A stretch of DNA of 63,233 bases from Marinobacter excellens HL-55 (GCA_001314845.1 LJZQ01000024.1:1-63233); one strand, 5' to 3'. Positions 35,569 through 45,839 are shown, counted from the stretch's first letter. Notes: a model not told the origin generated them from the letters alone. A program made the numbers and translations.

Positions 35569-38500
35569 TCAGGCCTCGGCCAGTGCGGCGGCCTCGTCTA
35601 CGTCCACCGATACCAGTCGCGAGCAACCCGGTTCGTGCATGGTCACACCCATCAACTGATCCGCCATTTCCATGGCGATTTTATTGTGGGTAATGTAGAT
35701 GAACTGTACCTGTTTGGACATCTCTTTCACCATATTGGCGTAACGGCCAACGTTGGCATCGTCCAGGGGCGCATCAACCTCATCCAGCATACAAAAGGGA
35801 GCCGGATTAAGCTGGAAAATCGAGAATACCAGCGCGATTGCCGTCAGCGCCTTTTCGCCGCCAGATAACAGGTGAATCGTGCTGTTTTTCTTGCCCGGTG
35901 GTCTCGCCATGATGGTAACACCGGTTTCCAGCAAGTCCTCGCCGGTCAGTTCAAGATAGGCATTGCCGCCCCCGAATACCTTGGGGAAAAGCGCCTGCAA
36001 ACCACCATTAACCTGATCGAAAGTCTCTTTGAAGCGCTGACGGGTTTCCCGGTCGATCTTGCGGATCGCGGTATCCAGGGTTTCCAGGGCTTCCATCAAA
36101 TCGTTGTGCTGCTCGTCCAGATAATTCTTGCGCTCACTCTGAACCTGGTACTCCTCAATCGCCGCCAGGTTGATGGCGCCAAGTCGCTGAATCCGGTTGC
36201 CGACTTTCTCAAGCTCCTCCGCCCAGACTTTTTCTTCGGCGCCATCTGGCATCTGCTCGAGCACATCGTGCAACTTGACGTTTAACTCTGTGAGCTGCTC
36301 GATGTGGTTGTCGGATCGAATTTCCAGTGCCTGCGATTCCATCTTGAGCTTCTCAAGGCGCGACCGAACATCCTGCACTAGGTGGTCGGTGCGGTTTCTG
36401 CCCTGCTCCCGATCCCGCACTTCGCGATCGATGTCTTCTAGCGCGTCCCTGGCTGCCGCTAGTTTTTCTTCCTCTGCTAACCTACGTTCCAGCAAACCTT
36501 CGAGCTGTAACTGAAGATCTTCCAGAGGCTCTTCGGCACTTTCACGAGATTCCCGCAGAACGTCCAGGCGCTCATCCAGTCGTTCTTTTTGCAACTGCAT
36601 ACGGTCAATCGTTTGCTTGAGCCCGTCCCTCTGGCTCTGCAGGGTTTGCAATTGCAATTGCAGCTGATGGGCATGATCCCGGTCGTGTCTAGCTTCCTGA
36701 CGTAACCGGTCAAGATTTTCCCGCAGCGTGTCCCGGTGCTCGAGCAACTTCTCTTTTTCGACATCGCTGTCTTCGGTCGATGCCAGCGCCAGGTTCCACT
36801 CTTCCCGCGCCTCACCCAGGTTTTCCTGCTGCTCCTCCAGACTAGCCACCACATCCTCGATATCATCGCGTATTCTGGATAGCCGCTCATCAATCTGCTC
36901 CGCCCGGGCTTTCAGCCCGCTCACCCGCGACGCCAGCATCCCGAGCTCCCGTTCAGCCTCGTTCAGGCGACCCTGGGCGTCGTCTCTCGAAGCTTCGGCC
37001 CGCTCGGCTTTTTCCTGCAGCTGTTCCAGGATCGCCGTTGCACTCTCAAGTTGCTCTTCCGCCCCCGCCAGACGCGCTTCAAGCTCATTGACAATCTTCT
37101 GACGCTCGATCACACCCACCTGTGCGGCATCGGAGTCCGGCATCAAAATCCAGTCACGGGCCACCCACACGCCGTCTTGAGTGATCAGGCTCTGCCCTTC
37201 GGCTAAACCGCCTCTTTGCGCCAGAGCTGCATCGACCGAATCAACAGTATCGATCCCATCCAGCAAATGCCCGACCGCCTCTACCCCCGATACTTTTGCC
37301 GCAAGTCCATTGCTCACTGCACTGGCGGCTGATTGCCCAGATACCAGGGCCAAGCCCTTGGGGGCTCTCTGTAATGCTTCGGTCAGATGATCAAACCCGG
37401 GCAATGAGAGCCCCTGACTGAAACGGCCAATCACCTGTTCAATGGCGAATTCCCAGCCGTCCTCAATACGCAGTGCCGAGGCGACTCTCGGGGCGTCTGA
37501 TAAGCCGGTGTCACCAAGCCAGGCCTGGAGCGCATCGTCCTGACCACCCATCTGCTCGTTCAACAAGGCCTGCTGAGACTCCAGAGAGGCCCGCAGGCTT
37601 TGTACCTTCTGACGATGCTCGGAGACGTCCTGCTCCACGGTTCGTAATTGCTGGCGACACTCGTAAACATCATCCTGCAAAGACTCGATTCGCTCCGCCG
37701 CCTCTTCCCGTTGCAGCTCCAACGTTTGCTGTTGTTCCAGCAACGCGTCCAGCTCTGCTCGATCCAGTTGGCCGTCAAGCGACTGCTGCTCATCAAGCAG
37801 CTTGCTACGACGGCTCTGCAATTGGGATATCGCATCCTCAAGAGAACGGATACGTGACTGGGCAAGTTCAGCCTGACGCCGGGCATCCGCAGACCGGGCA
37901 CTGAATGCCTCCCAACGCTGCTGCCAATCGCTCATCGCATCTTCGGCCAGCTGTAGTTGCTCGCCAGACTCTTCAGAACGCATGGCCAGAGCCTCCTGTT
38001 CGGGCTCGATCATATCGAGCTCGTCCTGAATACTGGTCAGCCTCTCTTCATCCTGTTCCAATTCGCGGCGCAGCTCGCGCTGGTTAACCATCGCCTGGTC
38101 CAGTTCAGCGGCCGTTTGCCGACTGCGTTCACGCTGGTGTTCCAGGCTCTGTTCTATCCTTGCGATGTCAGCACCTGCCTCGTAATAGCGGGCCTGGGCG
38201 CGGTTGAAGTGCTCCGTGCGTTCATGATGATTCTCACGCAGGGACTCCATGGAGGTTTCCAGATTCACACGTTCCGTCAGCAGCTTTTCAAGCTCCAGCT
38301 CGGTATCCCGGGTTTTGCTGCGCCATGATTGCAGATCGTTATCCAATGCTTGCCACCGCAAAACGGTAAGCTCGGCTTTCTTTTGACGCTCTTCATGCTT
38401 ATAGGTCTTATACTTTTCGGCAGCCGCGGCTTGGCGTTCAAGATGTTGCAACTGTCTGCCAAGCTCTTCCCGAAGGTCCGTCAACCGCTCCAGGTTTTCC

Positions 38501-39063
38501 TGGGTTCGCTTGATACGGCTTTCGGTCTCGCGCCGCCGCTCTTTATACTTGGAGATTCCCGCCGCTTCTTCTATGTAGATCCTGAGCTCTTCCGGCTTGG
38601 CCTCAATCAGGCGAGAAATCATGCCCTGCTCGATGATGGCGTAACTACGCGGTCCCAGGCCGGTGCCCAGAAACAGATCTGTGATATCGCGGCGGCGGCA
38701 TTTAGCCCCGTTCAGAAAATATTCGGATTGACCTTCCCGTGACACCCTGCGCTTCACAGAGATTTCGTTGAACTTGACGAACTCTCCCGGAGCCGTGCCA
38801 TCACTGTTATCAAAGACGAGCTCAATGGTGGCCTGGCCAACCGGTTTACGAGCGCTGGAACCATTAAAGATGACGTCGGTCATGGACTCACCGCGCAAGT
38901 ATTTCGCGGAGCTTTCACCCATCACCCAGCGCACAGCATCGATGATGTTGGACTTGCCACAGCCGTTAGGACCAACCACCGATGTCATATTGGTCGGGAA
39001 CGGCACTGTTGTAGGGTCTACAAACGATTTGAAGCCGGCCAGCTTGATCGACTTGAGCCGCAT
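35569..39063 (-). CDS. smc: SMC, chromosome condensation ATPase
   Basis: This 1164-residue protein is the core of the bacterial condensin with ScpA and ScpB, whose genes lie nearby at 42.0-43.5 kb. It has the N-terminal Walker A GPNGCGKSN (about 32-40), long coiled coils, a hinge near the middle (about 510-660), and the C-terminal signature LSGGEKALTAIALVFSIF with Walker B CMLDEVDAPLDD. Length and order are normal for the family. Its start is 1 bp after the stop of the GntR regulator gene, so transcription is probably shared. Confidence 0.96.
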   Translation of the reverse strand: MRLKSIKLAGFKSFVDPTTVPFPTNMTSVVGPNGCGKSNIIDAVRWVMGESSAKYLRGESMTDVIFNGSSARKPVGQATIELVFDNSDGTAPGEFVKFNEISVKRRVSREGQSEYFLNGAKCRRRDITDLFLGTGLGPRSYAIIEQGMISRLIEAKPEELRIYIEEAAGISKYKERRRETESRIKRTQENLERLTDLREELGRQLQHLERQAAAAEKYKTYKHEERQKKAELTVLRWQALDNDLQSWRSKTRDTELELEKLLTERVNLETSMESLRENHHERTEHFNRAQARYYEAGADIARIEQSLEHQRERSRQTAAELDQAMVNQRELRRELEQDEERLTSIQDELDMIEPEQEALAMRSEESGEQLQLAEDAMSDWQQRWEAFSARSADARRQAELAQSRIRSLEDAISQLQSRRSKLLDEQQSLDGQLDRAELDALLEQQQTLELQREEAAERIESLQDDVYECRQQLRTVEQDVSEHRQKVQSLRASLESQQALLNEQMGGQDDALQAWLGDTGLSDAPRVASALRIEDGWEFAIEQVIGRFSQGLSLPGFDHLTEALQRAPKGLALVSGQSAASAVSNGLAAKVSGVEAVGHLLDGIDTVDSVDAALAQRGGLAEGQSLITQDGVWVARDWILMPDSDAAQVGVIERQKIVNELEARLAGAEEQLESATAILEQLQEKAERAEASRDDAQGRLNEAERELGMLASRVSGLKARAEQIDERLSRIRDDIEDVVASLEEQQENLGEAREEWNLALASTEDSDVEKEKLLEHRDTLRENLDRLRQEARHDRDHAHQLQLQLQTLQSQRDGLKQTIDRMQLQKERLDERLDVLRESRESAEEPLEDLQLQLEGLLERRLAEEEKLAAARDALEDIDREVRDREQGRNRTDHLVQDVRSRLEKLKMESQALEIRSDNHIEQLTELNVKLHDVLEQMPDGAEEKVWAEELEKVGNRIQRLGAINLAAIEEYQVQSERKNYLDEQHNDLMEALETLDTAIRKIDRETRQRFKETFDQVNGGLQALFPKVFGGGNAYLELTGEDLLETGVTIMARPPGKKNSTIHLLSGGEKALTAIALVFSIFQLNPAPFCMLDEVDAPLDDANVGRYANMVKEMSKQVQFIYITHNKIAMEMADQLMGVTMHEPGCSRLVSVDVDEAAALAEA

Positions 39064-39064
39064 A

Positions 39065-39760
39065 TCAGGCTTTCTCCTCCGTGAGAATACTCAAAACCTG
39101 CTGGCGCTGATGTTCGCCAAATTCCTGGATGACCCGTTCAAGCTGATCGCTGTCACCTTTGACAGCAGCGTCCGCCAAGTGACGGAAGAAAGTTCCGGTT
39201 TCTGCGATTTCGCTTCGGAAATGCTCCAGCGCGACATAATAGGTGCGGCTGATGGCGGGCCGGAAATTCTCAAGCGTTTCTTCAAGAAAGGGGTTTTCAA
39301 TCAATCGATAGGCGTAGCGCATCACGCCGAAGCCAGCATCAATCACTTGCTCTGCGGCGTCCGGGGCACTGGAATTGAGCGCATCGATAACCGCCTGGAG
39401 CTCCTTGACCTGACTCATCACCCCGCCGAGTTCCGCACCGGACCAACGCTCCAGCACCTTGCGTCCGAGCATGCACAGCAAGTCAATGTAGATGTCGTAG
39501 AGTGCATCAACGGAGCCCGGTGTCAGCTCTGAAACCACGGCGCCACGTCGCGGAAAAATTTCCACCAGATGCCGGCGCTCAAGAATAAGCAGTGCTTCCC
39601 GCACTGAACCCCGACTGACGTTGAGCTCGCCCGCCACCTTCAGCTCCTGAACCCGCTCTCCGGGTTTCAGGTCGCGGACAATGATGCGCTGACCAATGTG
39701 CTGGGCGATCTGCTCTGAAAGGCTTTCCGGTGCCTGAAATCTCATAAACCTGTTGCTCAC
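39065..39760 (-). CDS. GntR-family regulator with FCD domain
   Basis: This 231-residue regulator has an N-terminal GntR winged helix (PGERVQELKVAGELNVSRGSVREALLILERR) and an all-helical FCD ligand-binding domain (about 95-225), as in FadR-like regulators of acid metabolism. The first codon is GTG at 39760; the ATG at 39745 (MRFQAPESLSEQIAQHI) is a plausible alternative start. It lies immediately upstream of smc with a 1-bp gap. A similar pairing exists in Pseudomonas aeruginosa, as I recall. Ligand and targets are unknown. Confidence 0.85.
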   Translation of the reverse strand: MSNRFMRFQAPESLSEQIAQHIGQRIIVRDLKPGERVQELKVAGELNVSRGSVREALLILERRHLVEIFPRRGAVVSELTPGSVDALYDIYIDLLCMLGRKVLERWSGAELGGVMSQVKELQAVIDALNSSAPDAAEQVIDAGFGVMRYAYRLIENPFLEETLENFRPAISRTYYVALEHFRSEIAETGTFFRHLADAAVKGDSDQLERVIQEFGEHQRQQVLSILTEEKA

Positions 39761-40025
39761 TTCTATCGGCAGGGCGTCGTCAAGCGCAGAAGTTTATCAC
39801 AGCCGCCCGCCAGCCCCACCCCTTGTCAGACATTTTGATTGCAGGTCGTTTACCAGCGGCAACAGCCTGCCGGAATAATGACGCCACCGGATACCCAGCC
39901 ATAATAAGATTAAAAATTATCTCAAATATAACATATAAACAATTGATTTATAAGCAGGTATGATAGATGGCACTAAATGTGCCTAGAGGGAATGAAATCT
40001 ATTCAAAATAGTAGAGTGAGCCGCC

Positions 40026-40952
40026 GTGAAAAATCTTACATCAATCCAGCCGTCCAAGACGCAGCCTGCCAGGCTAGCCGCCTTGAAGCAGTCTTTTCAG
40101 GATTGGAATGCGACACCCGACGTGCTCACACGGATGGCCAAGAGGCTGTCTACTACCCTTTCACTGGAAACCCAGCTCGGAATCGTTGCGGAGGAAATTG
40201 CCGCCACCATTCCCTTTGATGCGCTTAATTACCGCCACCGGATCGCCCGCCAGGATTTCGTGTTTTCCACCGGTATGGGCGGCCCCCACCGCTGTGAATA
40301 CCGGTTAACACTGGAAGGCAGCTATTACGGCACTCTGACGTTTCATCGGCGCCACAAATTCAACGATGAAGAATTGACAGGCTTAGAAATGATGCTCTCT
40401 GCAGCCATCTGCCCACTTCGCAATGCGTGCCAATTTATTGCGGTAGAACAAGCGGCATTGACAGACTCACTGACCGGCATCGGCAATAAGAGGGCCCTGG
40501 ATGAGGCTTTGGTTCAGGCCAGCGCCCTGGCGGACCGCCACGGGGCACCCTGGAGTCTGATTCTTTGCGATCTGGATCATTTCAAACTGATCAATGACAA
40601 CCACGGCCATGTGGTTGGCGATCACATATTGACCAAAACAGCAGAAAAACTGGAACAGGCCATCCGAAACTCAGACACTGTCTATCGTTTCGGTGGCGAA
40701 GAGTTTGCAGTATTGCTCCCCCATACCCGTGAACACGAAGCACGAGACGTTGCCGAGCGAATTCGCCTTGCCGTTGAGGGTATCCGTGTGGACGGCGGCG
40801 AACCGCCATTGACCGTGACAACCAGCTGCGGTGTTGCCATGCACCTGACCGACGAGTCTACGGACCAATGGTTGGTACGCGCCGATGAAGCCCTGTACCG
40901 GGCCAAAGCCCAGGGCCGCAACTGCACGCGAGTGTTCGCAACCATTTCCTGA
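40026..40952 (+). CDS. Diguanylate cyclase with GAF-like N-terminal domain
   Basis: This 308-residue protein makes cyclic di-GMP. The C-terminal GGDEF domain (about 145-305) has an intact active site RFGGEEF, and RNSD lies exactly five residues before it, matching the RxxD inhibitory site. The first 130 residues resemble a GAF-type sensor (HRCEYRLTLEGSYYGTLTFHRRHKFNDEE). No membrane segment is visible, so it is cytoplasmic. The start is GTG at 40026, preceded by GAGTGAG; no better ATG is in frame nearby. It is divergent from the GntR-smc operon across an AT-rich region. Confidence 0.9.
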   Translation: MKNLTSIQPSKTQPARLAALKQSFQDWNATPDVLTRMAKRLSTTLSLETQLGIVAEEIAATIPFDALNYRHRIARQDFVFSTGMGGPHRCEYRLTLEGSYYGTLTFHRRHKFNDEELTGLEMMLSAAICPLRNACQFIAVEQAALTDSLTGIGNKRALDEALVQASALADRHGAPWSLILCDLDHFKLINDNHGHVVGDHILTKTAEKLEQAIRNSDTVYRFGGEEFAVLLPHTREHEARDVAERIRLAVEGIRVDGGEPPLTVTTSCGVAMHLTDESTDQWLVRADEALYRAKAQGRNCTRVFATIS

Positions 40953-40971
40953 TCGGTCAGCAGTGCGTGGC

Positions 40972-41982
40972 TCAGCCCCGATTGTTGCGGGCTGGCTTCG
41001 ACGAGCCTGCCGAGCTCTTACGATCATCCCGTTTGGCTTTCGGCTTTGATGGCGCCGAATCACTCACCGCCCAACTGCCCTTACGGGCACGCTGCAAAGA
41101 TTTACCGGGACTTTTCCGACGCCGGCGCTCATGCTCCGCCTGCTCCCCGGGGGTCTTCTGGGGAATATCAACAGAAGCCAGGCCAACCACTTTGCTCAGC
41201 ATGTCTACTGCTTTCTGATCCAGCTCTTCCCATTTGCCCAAGGTCAATCGGCTGGGCAGGAAAATAGGCCCGTATCGAACCCGCTTCAGACGGCTTACGC
41301 GAACGCCCTGAGACTCCCACAACCGACGGACTTCCCGGTTTCGGCCCTCCAGCAGGGTGACATGAAACCAGCGGTTAATCCCGCTACCGCCAGCCGGTGC
41401 AATGTCGGAGAACTTGGCCATGCCGTCGTCCAACAGTACACCTTCCAGCAGCCGCGCCTGCATGGCGTCATCAACTTCACCAAATACCCGAACCGCATAC
41501 TCCCGGTCAATCTGGCTGGACGGGTGCATCAGTCGGTTGGCGAGCTCACCATCGGTGGTGAACAACACCAGCCCGGTGGTGTTGATATCCAGACGGCCAA
41601 TGGAGATCCAGCGTTGATCTTTCAGGCGTGGCAAGCGGTCAAACACAGTTGGCCGCCCCTCAGGATCCTTACGACTAGTCACTTCGCCTTCGGGTTTGTT
41701 ATAGATCAGCACCCGACGAACCACCTGCGCCGCAGACGAAACGTCCAGCACCTTACCATCAAGGGCAAACTGGTCCTCAATGGTGGCTTTTTGACCGGCT
41801 TCTGCCGGCTTGCCGTTGACCAGCAAGCGCCCGGACTCCATCCAGCCCTCGATTTCCCGCCGCGAACCAACGCCGGCCCTGGCCAGAAGCTTTTGAATAC
41901 GCTCAGGACCAACGGTCAAGGATTTGTCACCTTGCGCCGCTTTGTTCCTGGAGCCTGATTTTCCGGGGCTAGATGCCGCCAT
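40972..41982 (-). CDS. rluB: RluB, 23S rRNA pseudouridine-2605 synthase
   Basis: This 336-residue enzyme converts uridine 2605 of 23S rRNA to pseudouridine. An N-terminal S4 RNA-binding domain (ERIQKLLARAGVGSRREIEGWM) is followed by the RluB/RsuA catalytic domain with the nucleophilic Asp in GRLDINTTGLVLF and the strand LLEGRNREVRRLWESQGV. A basic tail rich in Lys, Arg and Pro ends the protein. It follows scpB by 38 bp in the trpS-scpA-scpB-rluB row. Confidence 0.92.
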   Translation of the reverse strand: MAASSPGKSGSRNKAAQGDKSLTVGPERIQKLLARAGVGSRREIEGWMESGRLLVNGKPAEAGQKATIEDQFALDGKVLDVSSAAQVVRRVLIYNKPEGEVTSRKDPEGRPTVFDRLPRLKDQRWISIGRLDINTTGLVLFTTDGELANRLMHPSSQIDREYAVRVFGEVDDAMQARLLEGVLLDDGMAKFSDIAPAGGSGINRWFHVTLLEGRNREVRRLWESQGVRVSRLKRVRYGPIFLPSRLTLGKWEELDQKAVDMLSKVVGLASVDIPQKTPGEQAEHERRRRKSPGKSLQRARKGSWAVSDSAPSKPKAKRDDRKSSAGSSKPARNNRG

Positions 41983-42020
41983 GTAATACGTCCTTACTGA
42001 ATAGCCGATGCGTCAAAGCA

Positions 42021-42704
42021 TCAGTGAAGTGTCTGTTCTGGATGCTCAGCCTGCCCCTCTGGAGATCCATTCTGGCTGTCACTGTCATCCTCGGAGGATT
42101 CAAACTGAATCTCTCCCTGAATGTTCTTTTCAATTTCCCGGCCAATCTCCTCAAGGTCTCGCACCTCAGACAGGGGCGGAAGTTCATCCAGGCCGGTGAG
42201 ATTGAAATAATCGAGAAACTGCTTGGTGGTGGCATACATCGCCGGCCTGCCAGGCACATCCCGGTGCCCCACCACACGCGCCCACTCTCGCTCAAGCAAT
42301 GTGCGAATGATATTGCTGCTTACCGTAACGCCGCGGATATCTTCAATCTCTCCACGGGTAATGGGTTGGCGGTAGGCAATCAGCGCCAGGGTTTCCAGCA
42401 GAGCCCGGGAATAACGTTGCGGCTTTTCCTCGAACAACCGCCCAACCCAGGGCGCAAACTCTTCACGAACCTGCAGCCTATAGCCACTGGCGACTTTTTT
42501 GAGTTCGAAACCCCGACCCTCGCAGGCCTTTTCCAGAAGCATCAACGCATGCTCCATGACTTGTCGGGCTGGCCGTTCGTCCTCCGTGAACAATTCGCGC
42601 AGTTGCTCTATCGACAGGGATTTTCCGGCAGCCAGCAAGGCGGCCTCGGCAATGGTCTGAATGCGTGCAAGATGGTCTTCGTTCATGGTCCGGCAATTCC
42701 TCAA
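42021..42704 (-). CDS. scpB: ScpB, condensin regulatory subunit
   Basis: This 227-residue protein is the winged-helix dimer that binds ScpA in the SMC-ScpAB condensin. It starts MRNCRTMNEDHLARIQTIAEAALLAAGKSLSIEQL and shows the family core PQRYSRALLETLALIAYRQPITRGEIEDIRGVTVS. The acidic C-terminal tail is unconserved. An in-frame ATG at residue 7 (42686) is a possible alternative start. It overlaps scpA by 4 bp. Confidence 0.93.
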   Translation of the reverse strand: MRNCRTMNEDHLARIQTIAEAALLAAGKSLSIEQLRELFTEDERPARQVMEHALMLLEKACEGRGFELKKVASGYRLQVREEFAPWVGRLFEEKPQRYSRALLETLALIAYRQPITRGEIEDIRGVTVSSNIIRTLLEREWARVVGHRDVPGRPAMYATTKQFLDYFNLTGLDELPPLSEVRDLEEIGREIEKNIQGEIQFESSEDDSDSQNGSPEGQAEHPEQTLH

Positions 42705-43528
42705 CTTGCAGATCGGGCCCTGACATGAATCGGGCCCAGCACCTCTGCCTGCACAATCTCAATCAGCTGTTCCTTGACCAGTTCAAGGGTGGCAAGAAAA
42801 CTCACCACAACCCCAAGACGCCCTTCTTCGATGGTAAACAGGCTTTCAAAGGTCACAAAATGATCGCCCTGAAGCACCGAGAGAATGTGTGACATCCGTT
42901 CGCGAGTCGACAACCGCTCTTTCTCGACATGGTGACTGGTAAACAGGTCCGCGCGCTGCAGGACGCCATGAAGCGCCAATAACAGCTCTTTCATTTCAAC
43001 CTCGGGATGAGGCTGCGACGACGGCATTTTCGGCAGCGCCGCAGAGCCTGTAAAAATATCCCGCTCCAGTCTGGGCATCTGATCAATGTCTTCAGCCGCT
43101 TTTTTGAACCGCTCATACTGCTGAAGGCGTCGTATCAGCTCGGCGCGGGGGTCAAGCTCTTCATCATCGTCACTGTCCTGACGGGGCAGTAACATGCGCG
43201 ACTTGATCTCCGCCAGGGTTGCCGCCATCACCAGATATTCTGCCGCAAGTTCAAAGCGCATCGACTCTACCGCACCAATGTATTCCATATACTGGCGGGT
43301 GATTTCGCTGACATCAATTTCCAGAATGTTCATATTCTGGCGACGGATCAGATACAGCAAGAGATCCAGCGGCCCTTCAAAGGCCTCAAGAAATACGGCC
43401 AGGGCATCCGGCGGGATATAGAGGTCCTTGGGCAGGTCAACCAACGGCTTACCAGAGACCAGGGCCAGCGGCACCTGCTCCCCGGATTTGGGCCGGGCTT
43501 TGGTCAGTTCTTCCGTGTCATCGGTCAT
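42701..43528 (-). CDS. scpA: ScpA, condensin kleisin subunit
   Basis: This 275-residue kleisin bridges the two heads of the SMC dimer. It shows the N-terminal core FEGPLDLLLYLIRRQNMNILEIDVSEITRQYMEYI and the linker YLVMAATLAEIKSRMLLP. A C-terminal winged helix ends with VSFLATLELVKEQLIEIVQAE. The gene follows trpS after 31 bp and overlaps scpB by 4 bp. With smc at 35.6-39.1 kb, all condensin subunits are in this window. Confidence 0.94.
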   Translation of the reverse strand: MTDDTEELTKARPKSGEQVPLALVSGKPLVDLPKDLYIPPDALAVFLEAFEGPLDLLLYLIRRQNMNILEIDVSEITRQYMEYIGAVESMRFELAAEYLVMAATLAEIKSRMLLPRQDSDDDEELDPRAELIRRLQQYERFKKAAEDIDQMPRLERDIFTGSAALPKMPSSQPHPEVEMKELLLALHGVLQRADLFTSHHVEKERLSTRERMSHILSVLQGDHFVTFESLFTIEEGRLGVVVSFLATLELVKEQLIEIVQAEVLGPIHVRARSAS

Positions 43529-43559
43529 ACCCTGCTCCCGTCAGCCTGGCCGCAGGTGC

Positions 43560-44774
43560 TCAGCGGTAGCTGAGCCCCATGGCAGCTCGCACTTCCTCAA
43601 GCGTATCGCGAGCCGCATCCCGAGCGTGCTCACGACCTTCCTGAAGGATGGAGTGCACCAAATCCGGATTGCCTTCGTACTCCCGGGCCCGTTCATGCAA
43701 GGGCTTTTGTTCCTCGATGACGGCATCAATCAACGGCTTCTTGCAGTCCAGACAACCGATGCCGGCACTGCGGCAACCCTGTTGAACCCATTCGCACGTA
43801 GATTCATCCGAATAGACTTTGTGCATACCCCATACCGGGCATTTCTCCGGATCGCCGGGATCGGTCCGGCGAACCCGTTGCGGATCTGTCTGCATGGTGC
43901 GGATCTTCTGGGAAACGCTGTCCTGATCTTCACGCAGCCCAATGTAGTTATTGTAGGACTTGGACATTTTCTGACCGTCCAGTCCTGGCAGCTTGGACTC
44001 TGGCGTTAACAGCGGCTGCGGCTCCGGCAGAATGACTTTACCGCCACCTTCGATATAGCCATACAGGCGTTCACGATCGCCCAGGGAAATGTTTTGCTGC
44101 TCTTTCAGGAGTGCGCGGGCAGTTTCCAAGGCTTCCATATTGCCCTCTTCCTGATACCGTTTCTTCAGGGTGCGATAGAGCTTGGCGTTCTTTTTGCCCA
44201 TCTTGACGATGGCTGCCTCAGCCTGATCTTCAAACCCGGGCTCTCTGCCATAAATGTGGTTGAAGCGACGGGCAATTTCACGGGTTACTTCCACATGAGA
44301 CACCTGGTCGGCCCCGACCGGCACCTTGCCAGCGCGGTACATCAATATGTCGGCGGTCTGCAAAAGCGGATAGCCCAGGAAGCCATAGGTCGCCAGATCT
44401 TTCTCGCGAAGCTTTTCCTGCTGATCCTTGTAGGTCGGAATGCGCTCCAGCCATCCCAACGGAGTAATCATCGAGAGCAGCAGGTGCAATTCAGCGTGTT
44501 CCGGAACCTGTGACTGGATAAACATGGTGGATGACCCCGGATTAACTCCGGCAGCCAACCAGTCGATCACCATGTCCCAGACACTTTGTTCGATACCGGA
44601 GGGGTCGTCATACTGGGTGGTCAGCGCATGCCAGTCGGCGACAAAGAAGAAGCACTCAAATTCGTGCTGGAGCTTTACCCAGTTCTTCAGCACACCATGG
44701 TAGTGGCCGAGGTGCAGCTTGCCGGTCGGACGCATGCCAGACAACACTCTTTGCTGGGAATCGACAGAACTCAA
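43560..44774 (-). CDS. trpS: TrpS, tryptophanyl-tRNA synthetase
   Basis: This 404-residue class I aminoacyl-tRNA synthetase attaches tryptophan to its tRNA. The HIGH motif is HLGH (residues 21-24 in GKLHLGHYHG) and the KMSKS loop is GQKMSKSYNN near residue 240. It is longer than the E. coli enzyme but has a C-terminal cysteine-containing insert (CRSAGIGCLDCKKPL) seen in the long TrpS type. It leads the trpS-scpA-scpB-rluB row. Confidence 0.95.
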   Translation of the reverse strand: MSSVDSQQRVLSGMRPTGKLHLGHYHGVLKNWVKLQHEFECFFFVADWHALTTQYDDPSGIEQSVWDMVIDWLAAGVNPGSSTMFIQSQVPEHAELHLLLSMITPLGWLERIPTYKDQQEKLREKDLATYGFLGYPLLQTADILMYRAGKVPVGADQVSHVEVTREIARRFNHIYGREPGFEDQAEAAIVKMGKKNAKLYRTLKKRYQEEGNMEALETARALLKEQQNISLGDRERLYGYIEGGGKVILPEPQPLLTPESKLPGLDGQKMSKSYNNYIGLREDQDSVSQKIRTMQTDPQRVRRTDPGDPEKCPVWGMHKVYSDESTCEWVQQGCRSAGIGCLDCKKPLIDAVIEEQKPLHERAREYEGNPDLVHSILQEGREHARDAARDTLEEVRAAMGLSYR

Positions 44775-44912
44775 AGCACGAACTCCTTATTTCTGTTTTA
44801 AAGGCGCCTGACCTGTCGCAATCGCGAGCTTGGAAATCAGACTGACCGGACATTATAGTCTTTACACCCGCCTGCGTTAAGCAAACACCGATAAAACCGC
44901 AGCCCCATAACG

Positions 44913-44948
44913 AAAAACCCCCGGAATTCTTTCGAACCCGGGGGTTTT
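44913..44948 (-). terminator. Terminator of the sdh-suc operon
   Basis: The stem AAAACCCCCGG pairs with CCGGGGGTTTT around a 12- to 14-nt loop. On the minus strand the T-run follows the stem 20 bp after the sucD stop codon. Confidence 0.8.
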
Positions 44949-44966
44949 CAGAGGTTACGAGCTGAC

Positions 44967-45839
44967 TTACCAGCCAGTCACTTCCTGCAGTGCCTTGCCG
45001 ATTTCGGCCAGGCTGCGTACGGTTTTAACGCCCGCATCATTCAGAGCCGCAAACTTCTCGTCTGCTGTGCCCTTACCACCAGAAATGATGGCGCCAGCGT
45101 GGCCCATACGCTTGCCCGGAGGTGCAGTAACACCGGCAATGTAAGAAACCACAGGCTTGGTGACGTGCTCTTTGATGAACGCAGCTGCTTCTTCCTCAGC
45201 TGTACCACCGATTTCACCAATCATCACGATGGCCTCAGTCTGCGGATCTTCCTGCAGAAGCTTGAGGATATCGATAAAGTTGGAGCCAGGAATCGGATCA
45301 CCACCGATACCAACACAAGTAGACTGGCCGTAACCGAAGTCTGTGGTCTGCTTGACCGCTTCGTAGGTCAGAGTGCCTGACCGGGAAACGATACCCACTT
45401 TGCCCGGCTTGTGAATGTGACCCGGCATGATGCCGATCTTGCATTCGCCCGGTGTAATCACGCCCGGACAGTTAGGACCGATCATCCGAACGCCCTGGCG
45501 ATCCACATACTCTTTCGCGTACAGCATGTCGATAGTCGGAATGCCTTCGGTGATGCACACAATCAGCTGGATGCCAGCGTCTGCAGCTTCAATGATGGCA
45601 TCTTTACAGAACGGAGCCGGTACGTAGATAACGGTCGCTTCTGCGCCGGTCTGCTCAACGGCCTCACGGACGGTATTAAATACGGGCAGGCCCAGGTGCT
45701 TGGTACCGCCTTTGCCGGGACTGACGCCACCGACCATCTTGGTGCCGTATTCAATGGCTTGCTCAGAGTGGAAAGTACCCTGCGCGCCGGTAAAGCCCTG
45801 GCAGATAACCTTGGTGTCTTTGTTGATCAGGATGCTCAT
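44967..45839 (-). CDS. sucD: SucD, succinyl-CoA synthetase alpha subunit
   Basis: This 290-residue subunit binds CoA and carries the phosphohistidine of succinyl-CoA synthetase, which makes ATP or GTP in the TCA cycle. The N-terminal Rossmann part has [20 protein letters not shown], and the phospho-His is in [12 protein letters not shown] near residue 246. Its start shares one base with the sucC stop, so the subunits are coupled. A terminator follows the gene. Confidence 0.97.
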   Translation of the reverse strand: MSILINKDTKVICQGFTGAQGTFHSEQAIEYGTKMVGGVSPGKGGTKHLGLPVFNTVREAVEQTGAEATVIYVPAPFCKDAIIEAADAGIQLIVCITEGIPTIDMLYAKEYVDRQGVRMIGPNCPGVITPGECKIGIMPGHIHKPGKVGIVSRSGTLTYEAVKQTTDFGYGQSTCVGIGGDPIPGSNFIDILKLLQEDPQTEAIVMIGEIGGTAEEEAAAFIKEHVTKPVVSYIAGVTAPPGKRMGHAGAIISGGKGTADEKFAALNDAGVKTVRSLAEIGKALQEVTGW

